A DNA stretch of 64,000 nucleotides from Lateolabrax maculatus (Eukaryota; Chordata; Actinopteri; Acropomatiformes; Lateolabracidae). Within the stretch, counting starts at the first letter, position 1. Each line of letters starts with the position of its first letter. Below are positions 54,653 to 64,000 of this stretch, in pieces. Location: positions 4,569,501 through 4,633,500 of the forward strand of contig CM062215.1 in the NCBI GenBank assembly GCA_031216445.1, read 5' to 3'. Made by a program: the position numbers and the translations under genes. The notes below the pieces were generated by a model, which made no database searches, was not told where the DNA came from, and saw only the letters and a list, made by a program, of their open reading frames with translations.

Positions 54653-56690
54653 GAGCGAACCGGTCGTACTCGCTGAGCCCCGTTCTTCTTAAAACCTGCC
54701 AATCAAGCTAGCACACTTAATGACTGCCAATCAGGAAAATATGGCACAAACGCTTATATATAAATATATATATATGGTCAGGTGTGATGGACTGCGTTTT
54801 TTTTTTTGTTTGTTTGTTTTTAAGGGGAGCTGAACTGAAAAGCTCGGGTGAAAATCTGCACATGTAGGTCTTAACTCTGGCTCCCCACTGACTGTGTACT
54901 ATGTTTGAGGTTAGATTACACCTCACCTCTTTATATCCATAGATAATAGGATTATATATATATTTGTATGATATTGATCATATGTTGTGTACTTGTATGA
55001 GTCTATTGTTAAATTTACTCAAAGAAATTCCGAGACAAGACATGTTTTAAATGTGGCTGAAAATCAATATTTCTTTGTCATGGTGATGATCAACATGAAA
55101 GACAGCGACAATTACGAGACATTGTCGAAGAGTGAGTCGGCCCTCGTCCAAATTGGCAATGTTTTATTAAATGTAAATCGTGTTAATGACATCCTAATGT
55201 AAGAGGCCTGTTTGTTATATCAAATAATGACTTCTGCCATCTAATCCTGCCCTAAACCTGGACACTATTCCACTTGTAGGCCAGTTTGCCGGTATATTAT
55301 ACTGTCATCAGGTGGGATAACCAACTCATGCGTGGGCAGGACATTTTAGGAAATAAACTCACTTGCTTTCTTGCAGAGAGTTAAATGAGAGGATCGATAC
55401 CACTCTCATACCAGTCCGTTAAATATGAAGCTCAGCTTAGCACGGCTCAGCTCTGTCTGAATCTTCGTTCCCCCGGGGCACTTAGCCGCAACTGTAGCTC
55501 ATTATTCTGCCCCTCTCAGATGACTCAAGCCCTCATAAAGTGATATTCTACCTTTACCGCTTTTCCCCCGCGTGAAGTGTCATGGTTGGATTCATGTCTA
55601 ATTAGCAGATGTTTTAATTTTTGATGTTGGTGCTCACTGAATATCTTGCTCCAAACTCCACACAGACCCATAGTACTTTCACCATCAAACGTACTGTATT
55701 GTACTGTAAAATCTTAGATATTTAACAGTCTCCTTTTTGAAAGGCCTTTTTCAAGTCCAGACACCTGCGTCCGCTGGTTGTAAATGCACAGTGTGTACAG
55801 TGTGTGCATGCTCCTGAGTGTGTCTGTACGTGTGTGTACTGTACTGTATGTGCCATGCCCTTCTCAACTACAAAAAAGCTCTGGTTTAAATTCTCACGAG
55901 ACCAGCCTACCCAAGCTACTGTCCGACAAATGTGGTGCCGCGCATTTCCCTTCACACACACAAATCGTATGCAAAGGCCCCGCGTCGTTTATGTTTCCAC
56001 GTGTAGGGTCTTTACTGCCACCACACAGGCAAATCTGCCGGCCGCTCTCAGGGTTTATCGGGTCCTTTATCCTGCAAAGAGCAAGGTCGCTGAGTTTGTA
56101 TGGAAATTCAAGTGCCTTCTGCCCCACGCCACTTTGAATTTTGATTTGCATGTGGACCCATTGTGTTGTTGAATTAGGGCACTCCAGCACAAAAGAGGAA
56201 AACAATTTTAAGTGTGGATGGGGGCTGAAAGATTTTTTTTGTTTGATGTTGGTTTTTCAGTCGGTTGCTGGCAAAGATTATCGAGATCTCCCAGTCAAGC
56301 GTTGCTGACGTACAATGGCAGAGGACAACATTTTTGTTCAAAAGTTGCATAAGACCCTTTTTTTGTTGTTATAATCGTGTTCAATTAATGACTCTTATAA
56401 TCTCAGACATTCCTAATGCCTAATCGCTATATTGTGATATTAGGAGAGCATTGACAGGGGCTCATCAGCCAATTTTCTTCCCAATGTATCACCTCTCTCA
56501 TGCTGTTGATTCTAGCACACATGTAAACACAACACAGTGACACTTTCATTTCAGAATCTCAGTTAAGAAAAAGATTAATGTGAACATTATGGTGAAATAT
56601 TTATCAGGCGTGTAATTGATGTACTCGTTTTTTTGTAATTACAAATCACTATTTAAATAAAGTTCATGTACTCACAAAAATGCATATCTG
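54653..56690 (+). other. igfbp5: igfbp5 3' untranslated region (inferred end)
   Basis: Gene-free AT-rich sequence with a (TA)n tract at about 54757-54775 and a family A repeat at 55335-55465. AATAAA at 55352-55357 and, more convincingly, at 56656-56661 are candidate polyadenylation signals. Mammalian IGFBP5 also has a long 3' UTR. Confidence 0.55.
55335..55465 (+). repeat. Dispersed repeat family A, copy 3
   Basis: ACATTTTAGGAAATAAACTC, GAGAGTTAAATGAGAGGATC and GATACCACTCTCATACC match copies at 30840 and 39165. It sits within the presumed igfbp5 3' UTR and contributes one AATAAA. Confidence 0.55.
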
Positions 56691-57018
56691 CACTTTTGTC
56701 TTACATGTGTGAAAGATGGTAAATTGTTGAGTCAGTGCTTGTGTTCTTTGCGGCTGCTATCTCGATGACCTTGAAGGTACTCGTGGTTCTTAATGCGGGT
56801 TGTTTCCATCTGCTGTTAAAGGCAAAACTGCCTACTGTGACATTACATGTACTCAGTGGGGACCAAAAGTGGGGCAGGTTCTGAAAGATTCAACGCACAG
56901 AGGGCAGCACAGCAAAATGTGACTCATTTGCACAAAGTGTGACTCATTTTGCACAAAATGTGACTCACTTTGGCTTACAGTAATCATAAAAAAAAATGTG
57001 AAGGGAAAGTCAGGTACT

Positions 57019-57029
57019 TTTATTTTATT
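57019..57029 (-). terminator. igfbp2: Candidate igfbp2 polyadenylation signals
   Basis: TTTATTTTATT on the plus strand gives two overlapping AATAAA hexamers on the minus strand, about 1.05 kb past the igfbp2 stop. A variant ATTAAA (plus TTTAAT at 57643-57648) is an alternative nearer the stop. Confidence 0.35.
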
Positions 57030-57064
57030 TGCGATGTCGGTTGGTCAGTCCACCATTTTGGTCC

Positions 57065-57215
57065 AGACTGAAATATCTTGTGTGTAAAAAATGGATTGCC
57101 ATTACATTGAGTGCAGACACTCATGGTCCCCAGATGATGTATCCTACTGATTTTTCTTCCAGTGACACCATGAGGTTGGTCCACACATTCATGCCCCCCT
57201 CAGGATAAACTGTAA
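57065..57215 (+). repeat. Dispersed repeat family B, copy 2
   Basis: AATGGATTGCCATTACATTG, CATGGTCCCCAGATGATGTA and TTCTTCCAGTGACACCATGA, in the same order as the copy at 35845. It lies between the tails of igfbp5 and igfbp2, or in the igfbp2 3' UTR. Confidence 0.6.
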
Positions 57216-58077
57216 CCTGGCATTGCCAGACTAATGCCCAAACCTCTCCTCTTTCCAGGAGGCGTTATCAATGCAGAATTTGAGGGTGCAGTTACACTTT
57301 AATACTGATTCAATAGCAGATTCAACAGAATGTTCCACATCAGCGGAGGCCATCTTGGCTGTTTAGGAAAATGCCAATTGGCGCTCCTGTCAGACTTTGT
57401 ATGAAACTCGCCCCCTCTGGTTGCACTCTTGAAAACTATTCTTACTCAAACTTTCCAAATTGAAGATGTATCAATTTTTGTAGAAGAGGTAAGCATGTGA
57501 AATCAAGTTGGAAACTTAGTTGTGGTGACGTTGACGTTGAGGTCATGCAGCCGTGGTGTAGTTCATTTATAGCTGAAACCCCAAATTCAAAATGTGTCTA
57601 CAATATAAAACACAGGCAGGCACAAATTGAATTTATCATCATTTTAATGGCATTATCTGTTAATGAGGCGTAACAGTATTCTGCAAGCTAAGACACGAAA
57701 ATACACCTAGAAACACCAAATATGTTGAAGGCTTTTCATTTTTCAACACATACAGTACAAAACACTGATAATAGAGCAAATCCGAGCAAAGTCACAATTA
57801 GTAAAGCAAAGTCACCGACACTCCAGCGGATATCTACTTAATATCTATGAGGGAAAAAAAGGAGTCTTATCCTTACTCCTCCTAAAAATAATCTACAGTT
57901 ACACCCTACGCAGCAAGCTGGATTCTATCATTAATCCTTTTTGGTGGTTAAGACTTCAAATGTCACTGTCATCAAATGAACTAAAGACACATACACACAG
58001 AAAGATAATATATAGCTTACTCAGATGTTCTTTGTTCCCAAGTACTTTACAGTTTTTTTTTTTTTCTTCAAGCCACA
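57216..58077 (-). other. igfbp2: igfbp2 3' untranslated region (inferred)
   Basis: AT-rich, gene-free sequence after the igfbp2 stop on the minus strand. Nothing else is recognised. Confidence 0.5.
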
Positions 58078-58236
58078 CTATATCTGGGCCATGTCAGGGA
58101 GCTCCAGCTCCAGCTCTCTGAGGTACTGGCTGCAGTTGGGGTCGCCCCTCACGGTGGGGGCTGACGGGATTGGTCGGCCGGTGTGAGGGTTGACGCACCA
58201 GCACTCTCCCCTCTGACCGTGGAGAGACATCTTGCA
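58078..58236 (-). CDS. igfbp2: igfbp2 exon 4
   Basis: Acceptor TTTCAG|TGCAAG (minus strand) at 58236; stop TAG at 58080-58078; 52 codons plus stop. Encodes CKMSLHGQRGECWCVNPHTG, RPIPSAPTVRGDPNC and the Glu/Leu-rich tail. RGD codons are at 58149-58141. Confidence 0.97.
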   Translation of the reverse strand, partial: CKMSLHGQRGECWCVNPHTGRPIPSAPTVRGDPNCSQYLRELELELPDMAQI

Positions 58237-60208
58237 CTGAAACACAAAGCGCTGTGTTGTAGTTTATTTCGGCGTGTTTTTTAACGTAATCTTAGATCAT
58301 TGTGACAACCTTAAGCACGCATGTTTTAAAAGCAAGTATTCAAACAAAATCTTTGAAATAAGATCCTTTATCAAAAGGTTTTAACATGATTTTGCCATCA
58401 TTGTTAAGGATGTAGTAGAAGATAAAATGGCATAAATTCACTTTAGCCTGACAAATGTCAGAGTATATAGTATTTGTAGGGATAAACATATGATTCAAGG
58501 TTTTTTTGTTGTGAAAACACCAAAAATTTGGTTTAAATTGGTGGTTATGATGCATTACCCACCTTTTCTCCTCTAAATACTTGTATATGATCAGGTGCCT
58601 ACCACCAGCTTTCCCAAAATGCCTGGAGTCACCTGTTTGAGGTTATACTGCCCCCTCTTGTCACAGTTGGGGATGTGCAGCGCGTACAGGTCTTCCAGGG
58701 GACCTCGGTTATCTCTGAAGGGCATCTTGGATATCCTCTCCAGGATCTGGTCGAGCTCTTGCTGACACTGAGTCTTGAAAAGACCACAAACAACAACAAC
58801 GGGTAATGTACACAGGCCCCGGATAACTGCTTTTGAGTGTGTTGAAGTCATCAGATGTCTGTGACAGATGGTGAAAATATGTCCTGTTATTCCATTTATT
58901 CTAACTTTTATGCATAGAAATGATTTTTTTCCAATTTGTTTTTATGTTTAAAAAATTATAAATTTAGCTTCATATAGCTGTTTTTCCTTTTATATTTAAA
59001 AAAAAACAGAAATCTAATTTCTAAAATCCATTGTAGTCCATGCACACAACAGAAAGCTTTTACCTAAGAACTACTAGGTACATAAACACCAAGTTGTGTT
59101 TGCAAGGCAATCGGCACATTTTTGACTGGCCACATAAAATCTCATATAAAAAGGCACTTAGACACAGATTCACAAAGACACACACACAATAAAGCTAAAG
59201 GGCTTTCTGTAATGAGCAAATTAATCATGTTTTTTGTTGCCAGTAATGAACAATAACTCTTGCCAGCGACCTCAGATTTACCTCACAATTTGCCCGAGCC
59301 AAATGTCTTGTTGAGACAGTTATACGTTTCTGGTGGAGCAATAACCTTTAAATGATTTTTATGGTGGATGGAAAATACCACAAAGCCAGTCAGAAATGCC
59401 CGGGGTTCACCTGTAAGTCGCAGCTCTGGCTTACAGAGCGGGTCAGGTGTATTTAAGGTCAGTAAATATGTGCCTTTTGATTAAAGGGCAGCGGTTGGTG
59501 GCAGTGTTGAGCGGAAAGAAAAAAAAAAAAGCCTTTTGTTTTAATGGCAACTTTTCAGTGCCGCTTCCAAACATCAACAGCTGCTGTACCAGAGGGAGGC
59601 GGCACTGCACTCCTTTTCCTCCGCAGTCTTACAGTAACCCCATATAGTAGATTGTATCGATGATGATACTAATATTGCAACTTTCTATATCTAAATCACT
59701 CACATATTTCTTTGTAAATAGTCAAGTGCTAAAACAACTACTAAATATAAATATACGGTCTCTATAAGATGTATGGTTCTTTATATCTCTGTAATTTCTC
59801 TTGTTAAAGACTTGAAATAGCAACTAAGAAACAATTACGGGGAATGAATTGTTGAAAAAATCCTCTTAATGGAGAAAGTGACACATATTTTCAAATTAGA
59901 AGCAAAAGATAACAAAAATTTGGTTGATTCCAGGGCTTGAATTGAATTATTTAAAGGACTTTGCCCGATATTTCAAGATCTATTTCCAGAGCTCTCCTAT
60001 AGAACAGACACCCTGCTGCGCCTCACCTGCTTGGGCCGTGCAGGTTTCACCTCTTCCACCTTGTTGGTCTTCATCTTGGTCTTCATCTCCTGTCGGTGCT
60101 GGCGCACAGCGCTCTCTTTAGGTCCCAGCCAGGTGGTCTCCTTACTGGGCTTCCGGATGGCCGGGACCTCGCTCACACCCTGCTCAGGCAGCGGCTCCAC
60201 GGCCTCAC
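58078..60208 (-). CDS. igfbp2: insulin-like growth factor-binding protein 2 (exons 2-4, partial)
   Basis: A secreted IGF carrier. Read on the minus strand, exons 60208-60027, 58767-58633 and 58236-58078 join in phase (phase 1 entry, then 0 and 0). They encode the central linker and the complete C-terminal thyroglobulin type-1 domain. Hallmarks are CQQELDQILERISKM, RGPLEDLYALHIPNCDKRGQ, YNLKQ, then CKMSLHGQRGECWCVNPHTG and the integrin-binding RGD in TVRGDPNC. CKMSL-GQRGECWCVNP and RGD identify IGFBP-2 rather than IGFBP-5. Exon 1 (signal peptide and IGF-binding N-domain) is not in the remaining 3.8 kb and must lie beyond the right edge; a long first intron is also known in mammals. The C-terminal tail LRELELELPDMAQI differs from the mammalian one. 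Confidence 0.96.
58237..58632 (-). other. igfbp2: igfbp2 intron 3
   Basis: 396-bp AT-rich intron; I see nothing else in it. Confidence 0.9.
58633..58767 (-). CDS. igfbp2: igfbp2 exon 3
   Basis: 135 bp, 45 codons, phase 0 at both ends. Encodes CQQELDQILERISKM, FRDNRGPLEDLYALHIPNCD and KRGQYNLKQ. The minus-strand donor is CAAACAG|GTGACT. Confidence 0.97.
58768..60026 (-). other. igfbp2: igfbp2 intron 2
   Basis: 1.26-kb AT-rich intron with a short A run at about 59519-59530; no other feature is recognised. Confidence 0.85.
60027..60208 (-). CDS. igfbp2: igfbp2 exon 2
   Basis: 182 bp; acceptor TCTGCAG|GTGAGG and donor AAGCAG|GTGAGG on the minus strand, phase 1 in and phase 0 out. Encodes the linker GEAVEPLPEQGVSEVPAIRK, AVRQHRQEMKTKMKT and VEEVKPARPKQ. 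The basic KMKTNK...KPARPK stretch sits where mammalian IGFBP-2 has its heparin-binding PKKLRP, but it is not identical. Confidence 0.93.
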
Positions 60209-61954
60209 CTGCAGACACAAAATCCGTAAAATCAAAGCGTAAGCATCCCAAGTTTCTACTATATCAATAAATGTGATTGTCAAAAAAACAAAGTAACATG
60301 TCAAAAAGGTGTTGCCAACAAGAATGCATTGCAGAATAGGAAATAAATTTGGCAGGAAAGACTTCTGTGTCTTGCTCCAGGACACTTTGATGGACACATG
60401 GGCTGCTAAAAGCATTTAACCTGTGACTTTTCAGGACTGTCTCTCTCTGCACTAAGCCGCTCTGTTGCCCTCCTGCTGTCATTCTGGTAATGGATTGGGT
60501 TTTTTACAGGCTGGAAGTGGGGTGAAATAAGCTTCCAATTGCACAGATCATTTGTCAGAGAGACAAAGTCAGTGGTCTGCTCTGCTAAAAAGGTTTTTGG
60601 AAATGGCAGAGGTGTTGGCTGACTTCTACACTCTCAGTTTGAGGATAATAAAGTGAAAACGTTCACCTTTTCGATAGACTGGAGAGAAATGCAAGATTCT
60701 TCATGTCCTAACAAACAGATTTCTTTTCCCATCTGTCTTTGTTTGATACCTCTAGAAGCCACATTGTTTTTGATGAAAACAACAAGTTGTATTTAATGTA
60801 TTTTTTGGTGTTTGTGTGTGTTCTTATGTAATTTAATCAACTTTTTCCATTTTATTTACTTACTTATTTATTTTTGTTGGGGAAAAGGTAACTTGAGGAG
60901 TTGTGAACCTGAGAGAGTTTGGATAGGAGGGAAGTATAAAACATGATTTTCTGGATTTTCCAACGTCCCTCCCACTGTGTCCGGTGATCGACCCTAATTC
61001 AATGCAGGTGGCCAATGGCCAGCTTGGAGAAGGTCAACAGCTGATCCAGCTCATCTGCACCCTCCAGGATATAAAAGCTACCCGTGAGCTCAACTTTTCC
61101 TTCAGCTGGCTGTCAATCTTTTTTTCTTTTTCTTTGATTCTTTGTCAATCATTTTTTTTCTTTTCATTTTTCTCAATTCAAAGCCTCCACACGTCCACGC
61201 TTTGCTCTCATTGCTGACTTTCCTCACATTTTGTTGAGTATATTTCTTATGTTTGCAACAACTTTCCACATTGTCACAATTGACATTTCTCTAATGATAA
61301 TGTTGGGGAGGGGAATGAGCTCTGAAGTGTCTAAATCACTTTTAAAGTGCCCTGAAATGCATCAGCACAATCAATGAGTCACGACAATCCTTTTTTTTCC
61401 TCATGGAGCGAAGCAACCACATGCAGCTCCGTTAACAAGCTTGTGGGCTGAGAATAGTTGGCCACTGCTGAACTTTAGTCACAGTCAGGTTTCCATGGTT
61501 GCTTTTTTCCTTACTAGTGTGATTTAATTTCATGAGCAGATGTTAAAAGTGGTGATAAATGAACAAAATCATCAGACACTGAAAGTTTCACACTTTTCTA
61601 AAATTTGTATTTGGAAGACGGGATGAATTCAGCCTATATTTGAGGTTTCCACAGGTCAAAAATATATTCAGTGTTATTGGGTATCAATGCATCTAACTCC
61701 TACTGCAAGTAACACCTCTAATCACCTGGTGCATCATAATCGTCGCAGGAAATCAGTTTTTTTTTTAGGCCAAAAGAGAGAAATGTGAAATGAACTTTGG
61801 GTCTGTGAAAATGTCAACAAACGTCAAAGGCACCAACCATGTTATGTTAGTCAAACTATAACAGTGTAACTTCACTTACCTCATCTATCAACACGATGCC
61901 AGTCAATCACATTCAGTCTCGTGTATGTCACGTGCCTGCTTCAAGGTTCAAGGT

Positions 61955-62135
61955 TCGTTTATTTGTCATTTTACAACACAGGGTTGCACAACAAAATGAA
62001 AGTTGTAGTCCCTTCATGCTACACACACATAGAACATGCAGGTAATCCATATAGAACATAACAGAACAGCGTCAAATACAAAAAAAAACTGTATTTACAG
62101 TTATTTATATACGTATCGCCTATACATGTGATAAT
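61955..62135 (-). repeat. Retroelement 3'-end-like repeat
   Basis: TTCAAGGTTCAAGGTTCGTT followed by TATTTGTCATTTTACAACAC and GGTTGCACAACAAAATGAAA is a familiar teleost retroelement end in reverse orientation. It lies directly beside the endonuclease fragment. Confidence 0.5.
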
Positions 62136-62147
62136 ATGTCTTCATCT

Positions 62148-62450
62148 TCACATTAAAAGTTCAATATCTGGGAAACATTGTCCATCAATTTTGACTGCGT
62201 TTGAGCACCAGGCATCATTGATGTAAACACAGAGTCCGCCCCTCCTCGTCTTGCCGGAGTCTTGTGCTCTGTCGGCTCGGAGTCGGAACACCACAGTCCG
62301 CCCGTCGAGAGCAATAGATTGGTTCGGGGTGTTGGGATGGAGATCGAGGCAGGTCTCTGTAAAGATGTGGGCAACAACAGTCTCTAATTTCCCGTTGCTT
62401 GGGCAGCCTGAGTCACATTCTGTCCACTCCACCTTCCCGTGTCTGGACAT
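62148..62450 (-). pseudogene. Non-LTR retrotransposon endonuclease fossil
   Basis: A 100-codon minus-strand frame contains PNQSIALDGRTVVFRLRADR, DSGKTRRGGLCVYINDAWC and FPDIELL. This matches the N-terminal apurinic-type endonuclease region of teleost LINE ORF2 proteins (pattern GRTVxRADR...DSGKTRGGGLCxYIN..WC....C.PDLE). The frame ends abruptly and no reverse transcriptase follows, so the copy is truncated or internally deleted. Confidence 0.75.
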
Positions 62451-63974
62451 TAGCCAGGAGCAGCCTTAGATCCAAGCAAGTAATTTGTGTTTCAGCAATA
62501 CGTTTTGGCCAATCTTTGTCCGATGCTCAGATTGCAGTTCACTGAACGTCCACCGGTATAATGAATAACATAAATTTACGATGCAAGAAGTTACATATAG
62601 GACCTTTTTTTAAAACCACTGCATAGATCAAATTTGACAAAGCCAACAGTGGTTCAGACCTGAATGACACAACTGAGCAGCTCAGTGTCTTGAATGCCAC
62701 CTGACTGAAGGACAAATATCATCCCTGTACAACACTAAAAAGAAAGTTAGTTGTCCATGGATGTAAATCTATGGGAATAACTTCAAGGAACTCATATTTA
62801 ATCATGTGGCAAAATTCCCACTGTCTTTAATAAATAACAAATGCATTGCATGTACTGTACTGAAACTATGTCAAATAGCAGAGTCCCTGTGGCCATCCAG
62901 TGATTCCTCCAGGGGGTTTTCATTGAGTTTGACCGTCTCCTCTCTCCTTGGAGTCTTGTTAAACATCAACCTAAAAAAAAACCCCTCTTCAAACAGATGG
63001 AGCAAACAATGTGAGAGGCCATCAGGTCCAACCCAACATGTTGTTTCTGACAACAGAGCATACTTAGGGGTTGAGGGTTGACGGGGAGGGAGTGGAAAAG
63101 GAGCGTCATTCCAACCCAGCTGATTTTAAACGAAAAAAAAAAAGCTACATGATGCAAATTCCCCACAAAGCAACATGATCACACCTCAGCTCAGTTGAGG
63201 TGGTCAGAATAATATTTCAAATAGTGAATCTACATGCCAGAAGACTTTCACAAATTTTTTTGCAGGAAGGCATGTACTTCACCCACGCGGGACTTCACTT
63301 GACACCCGAAGGAAAGAAGGGAAATAAGCACAGACAGTAGAGAAGGTCAAATAGTCGGGCCAGTAAGTGGATCACAGTTATGCAAGGTCCAAGCTGTAAC
63401 GTGCAGACTTGTGGAAAGGCGTTTGGAGGACATAGAAAGAAAGCGAGTGTGTGTTACTGGCGGTGGTGGACTGGAGAAGCATTCTCTGCGCTCTGCAAGA
63501 GGTAAATTTGACATCCGGTTGTAGAATATGATTACAAAAGGCCTAAGAGAGAACGGGAGAAAGGAAATTCCAACCGAAGCAATAACAAGGTGCTGGCGCC
63601 TTTTGCCATCAGATAGATGGTGTTGTTGGTCTTCAGTTCCCCCTATGACGCTCCACCGTGCTCTCTCTGGCTTTTCTTTGAAGACTGAGTTTCTTTGTAA
63701 AAAGGGGCAAAAGTCAACTGAAATCAGGTGTGTGCTCGCATGTGTGTACGCGCGCGCAAGTGGCGCAGATAAACAGACGACACACTCAGGAATATTGGCA
63801 GCTGGGGTGCCTTTTGTTTTGCTGTCTTACATAATCCCCACAGTATCCAAGTGCAACACCATCACCCCCTCTCTTCTGAGGAAACCTGAGATGTTCACTC
63901 AAACACACGGTCGGGACGCGCACACGAACACACAATTTATAAGCAGCGCAAACAGCGATCTCCCACTCGAATGT

Positions 63975-64000
63975 ACACACACACACACACACACACACAC
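63975..64000. repeat. (CA)n microsatellite at window edge
   Basis: CA run of at least 13 units that continues past the right edge; other short GT/GC runs lie at about 63730-63760. Confidence 0.95.

Larger units (their letters stand above)
60209..64000 (-). other. igfbp2: igfbp2 intron 1 (part)
   Basis: No IGFBP N-domain exon (GCGCCxxC) is visible, so this is intron 1 running off the right edge. It contains LINE remnants at 61955-62450, a GC/CpG-richer stretch at about 63260-63500 and the (CA)n tract at the end. Nothing else is named. Confidence 0.75.

Noticed and set aside
63260..63340. Acceptor-like TTTTTTTGCAG followed by a frame MYFTHAGLHLTPEGKKGN resembling the end of an SGNH hydrolase
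   Set aside because: Only about 20 residues look suggestive, there is no upstream exon, and similar strings occur in retroelement ORFs; it is probably chance or a small fossil.
1..64000. CRISPR arrays, operons, riboswitches, attachment sites, plasmid or phage origins
   Set aside because: The sequence is vertebrate nuclear DNA; no regularly spaced repeats or prokaryotic signals are present.

Overview
The window is vertebrate genomic DNA, almost certainly from a teleost and probably a percomorph. Genes are split into short exons with GT-AG introns, coding exons are GC-rich in an AT-rich background, (CA)n and homopolymer tracts are frequent, and several dispersed repeats look like families I know from spiny-rayed fish. 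I see no bacterial, viral or organellar gene organisation.

Three conserved genes order the window. (1) tns1 (tensin-1), + strand: 17 coding exons from 10169 to 23916 carry the C-terminal 1228 codons, namely the long disordered Ser/Pro-rich middle, the SH2 domain and the PTB domain. The phosphatase-like and C2 exons lie upstream of the window, so 1-10168 reads as intron, possibly with internal regulatory elements or an alternative first exon. (2) igfbp5, + strand: four exons, 49114-54652, 270 aa, complete. (3) igfbp2, - strand: exons 2-4 only, 58078-60208; exon 1 lies beyond the right edge. The order tns1 > igfbp5 > < igfbp2 matches the TNS1 / IGFBP5 / IGFBP2 block of human 2q35, with igfbp5 and igfbp2 tail to tail.

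A fourth gene sits antisense inside a tns1 intron: an intronless secreted protein with two C-type lectin-like domains (14816-15679, - strand, 287 aa).

Between tns1 and igfbp5 (about 27.2-48.6 kb) I find no convincing protein gene. The interval holds fossil repeats, microsatellites and a few GC- or CpG-rich patches. In mammals the matching interval carries TNP1 and the lncRNA DIRC3; I see no protamine-like gene here. Repeats include non-LTR retrotransposon fossils (a reverse transcriptase piece at 4980-5190, an endonuclease piece at 62148-62450, a 3' end at 41268-41600), tRNA-SINE-like pieces and several non-autonomous families present in more than one copy.

Functionally, tensin-1 links integrin adhesions to actin, while IGFBP-5 and IGFBP-2 are secreted IGF carriers that bind matrix and, for IGFBP-2 through RGD, integrins. 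They are neighbours by ancient linkage; nothing here shows co-regulation. I did not find an undescribed biological system. The items most worth checking are the nested lectin gene, a candidate 27-bp cassette exon in tns1, a candidate internal tns1 promoter, and a 16-bp exact repeat spaced exactly 200 bp apart in the igfbp5 leader.
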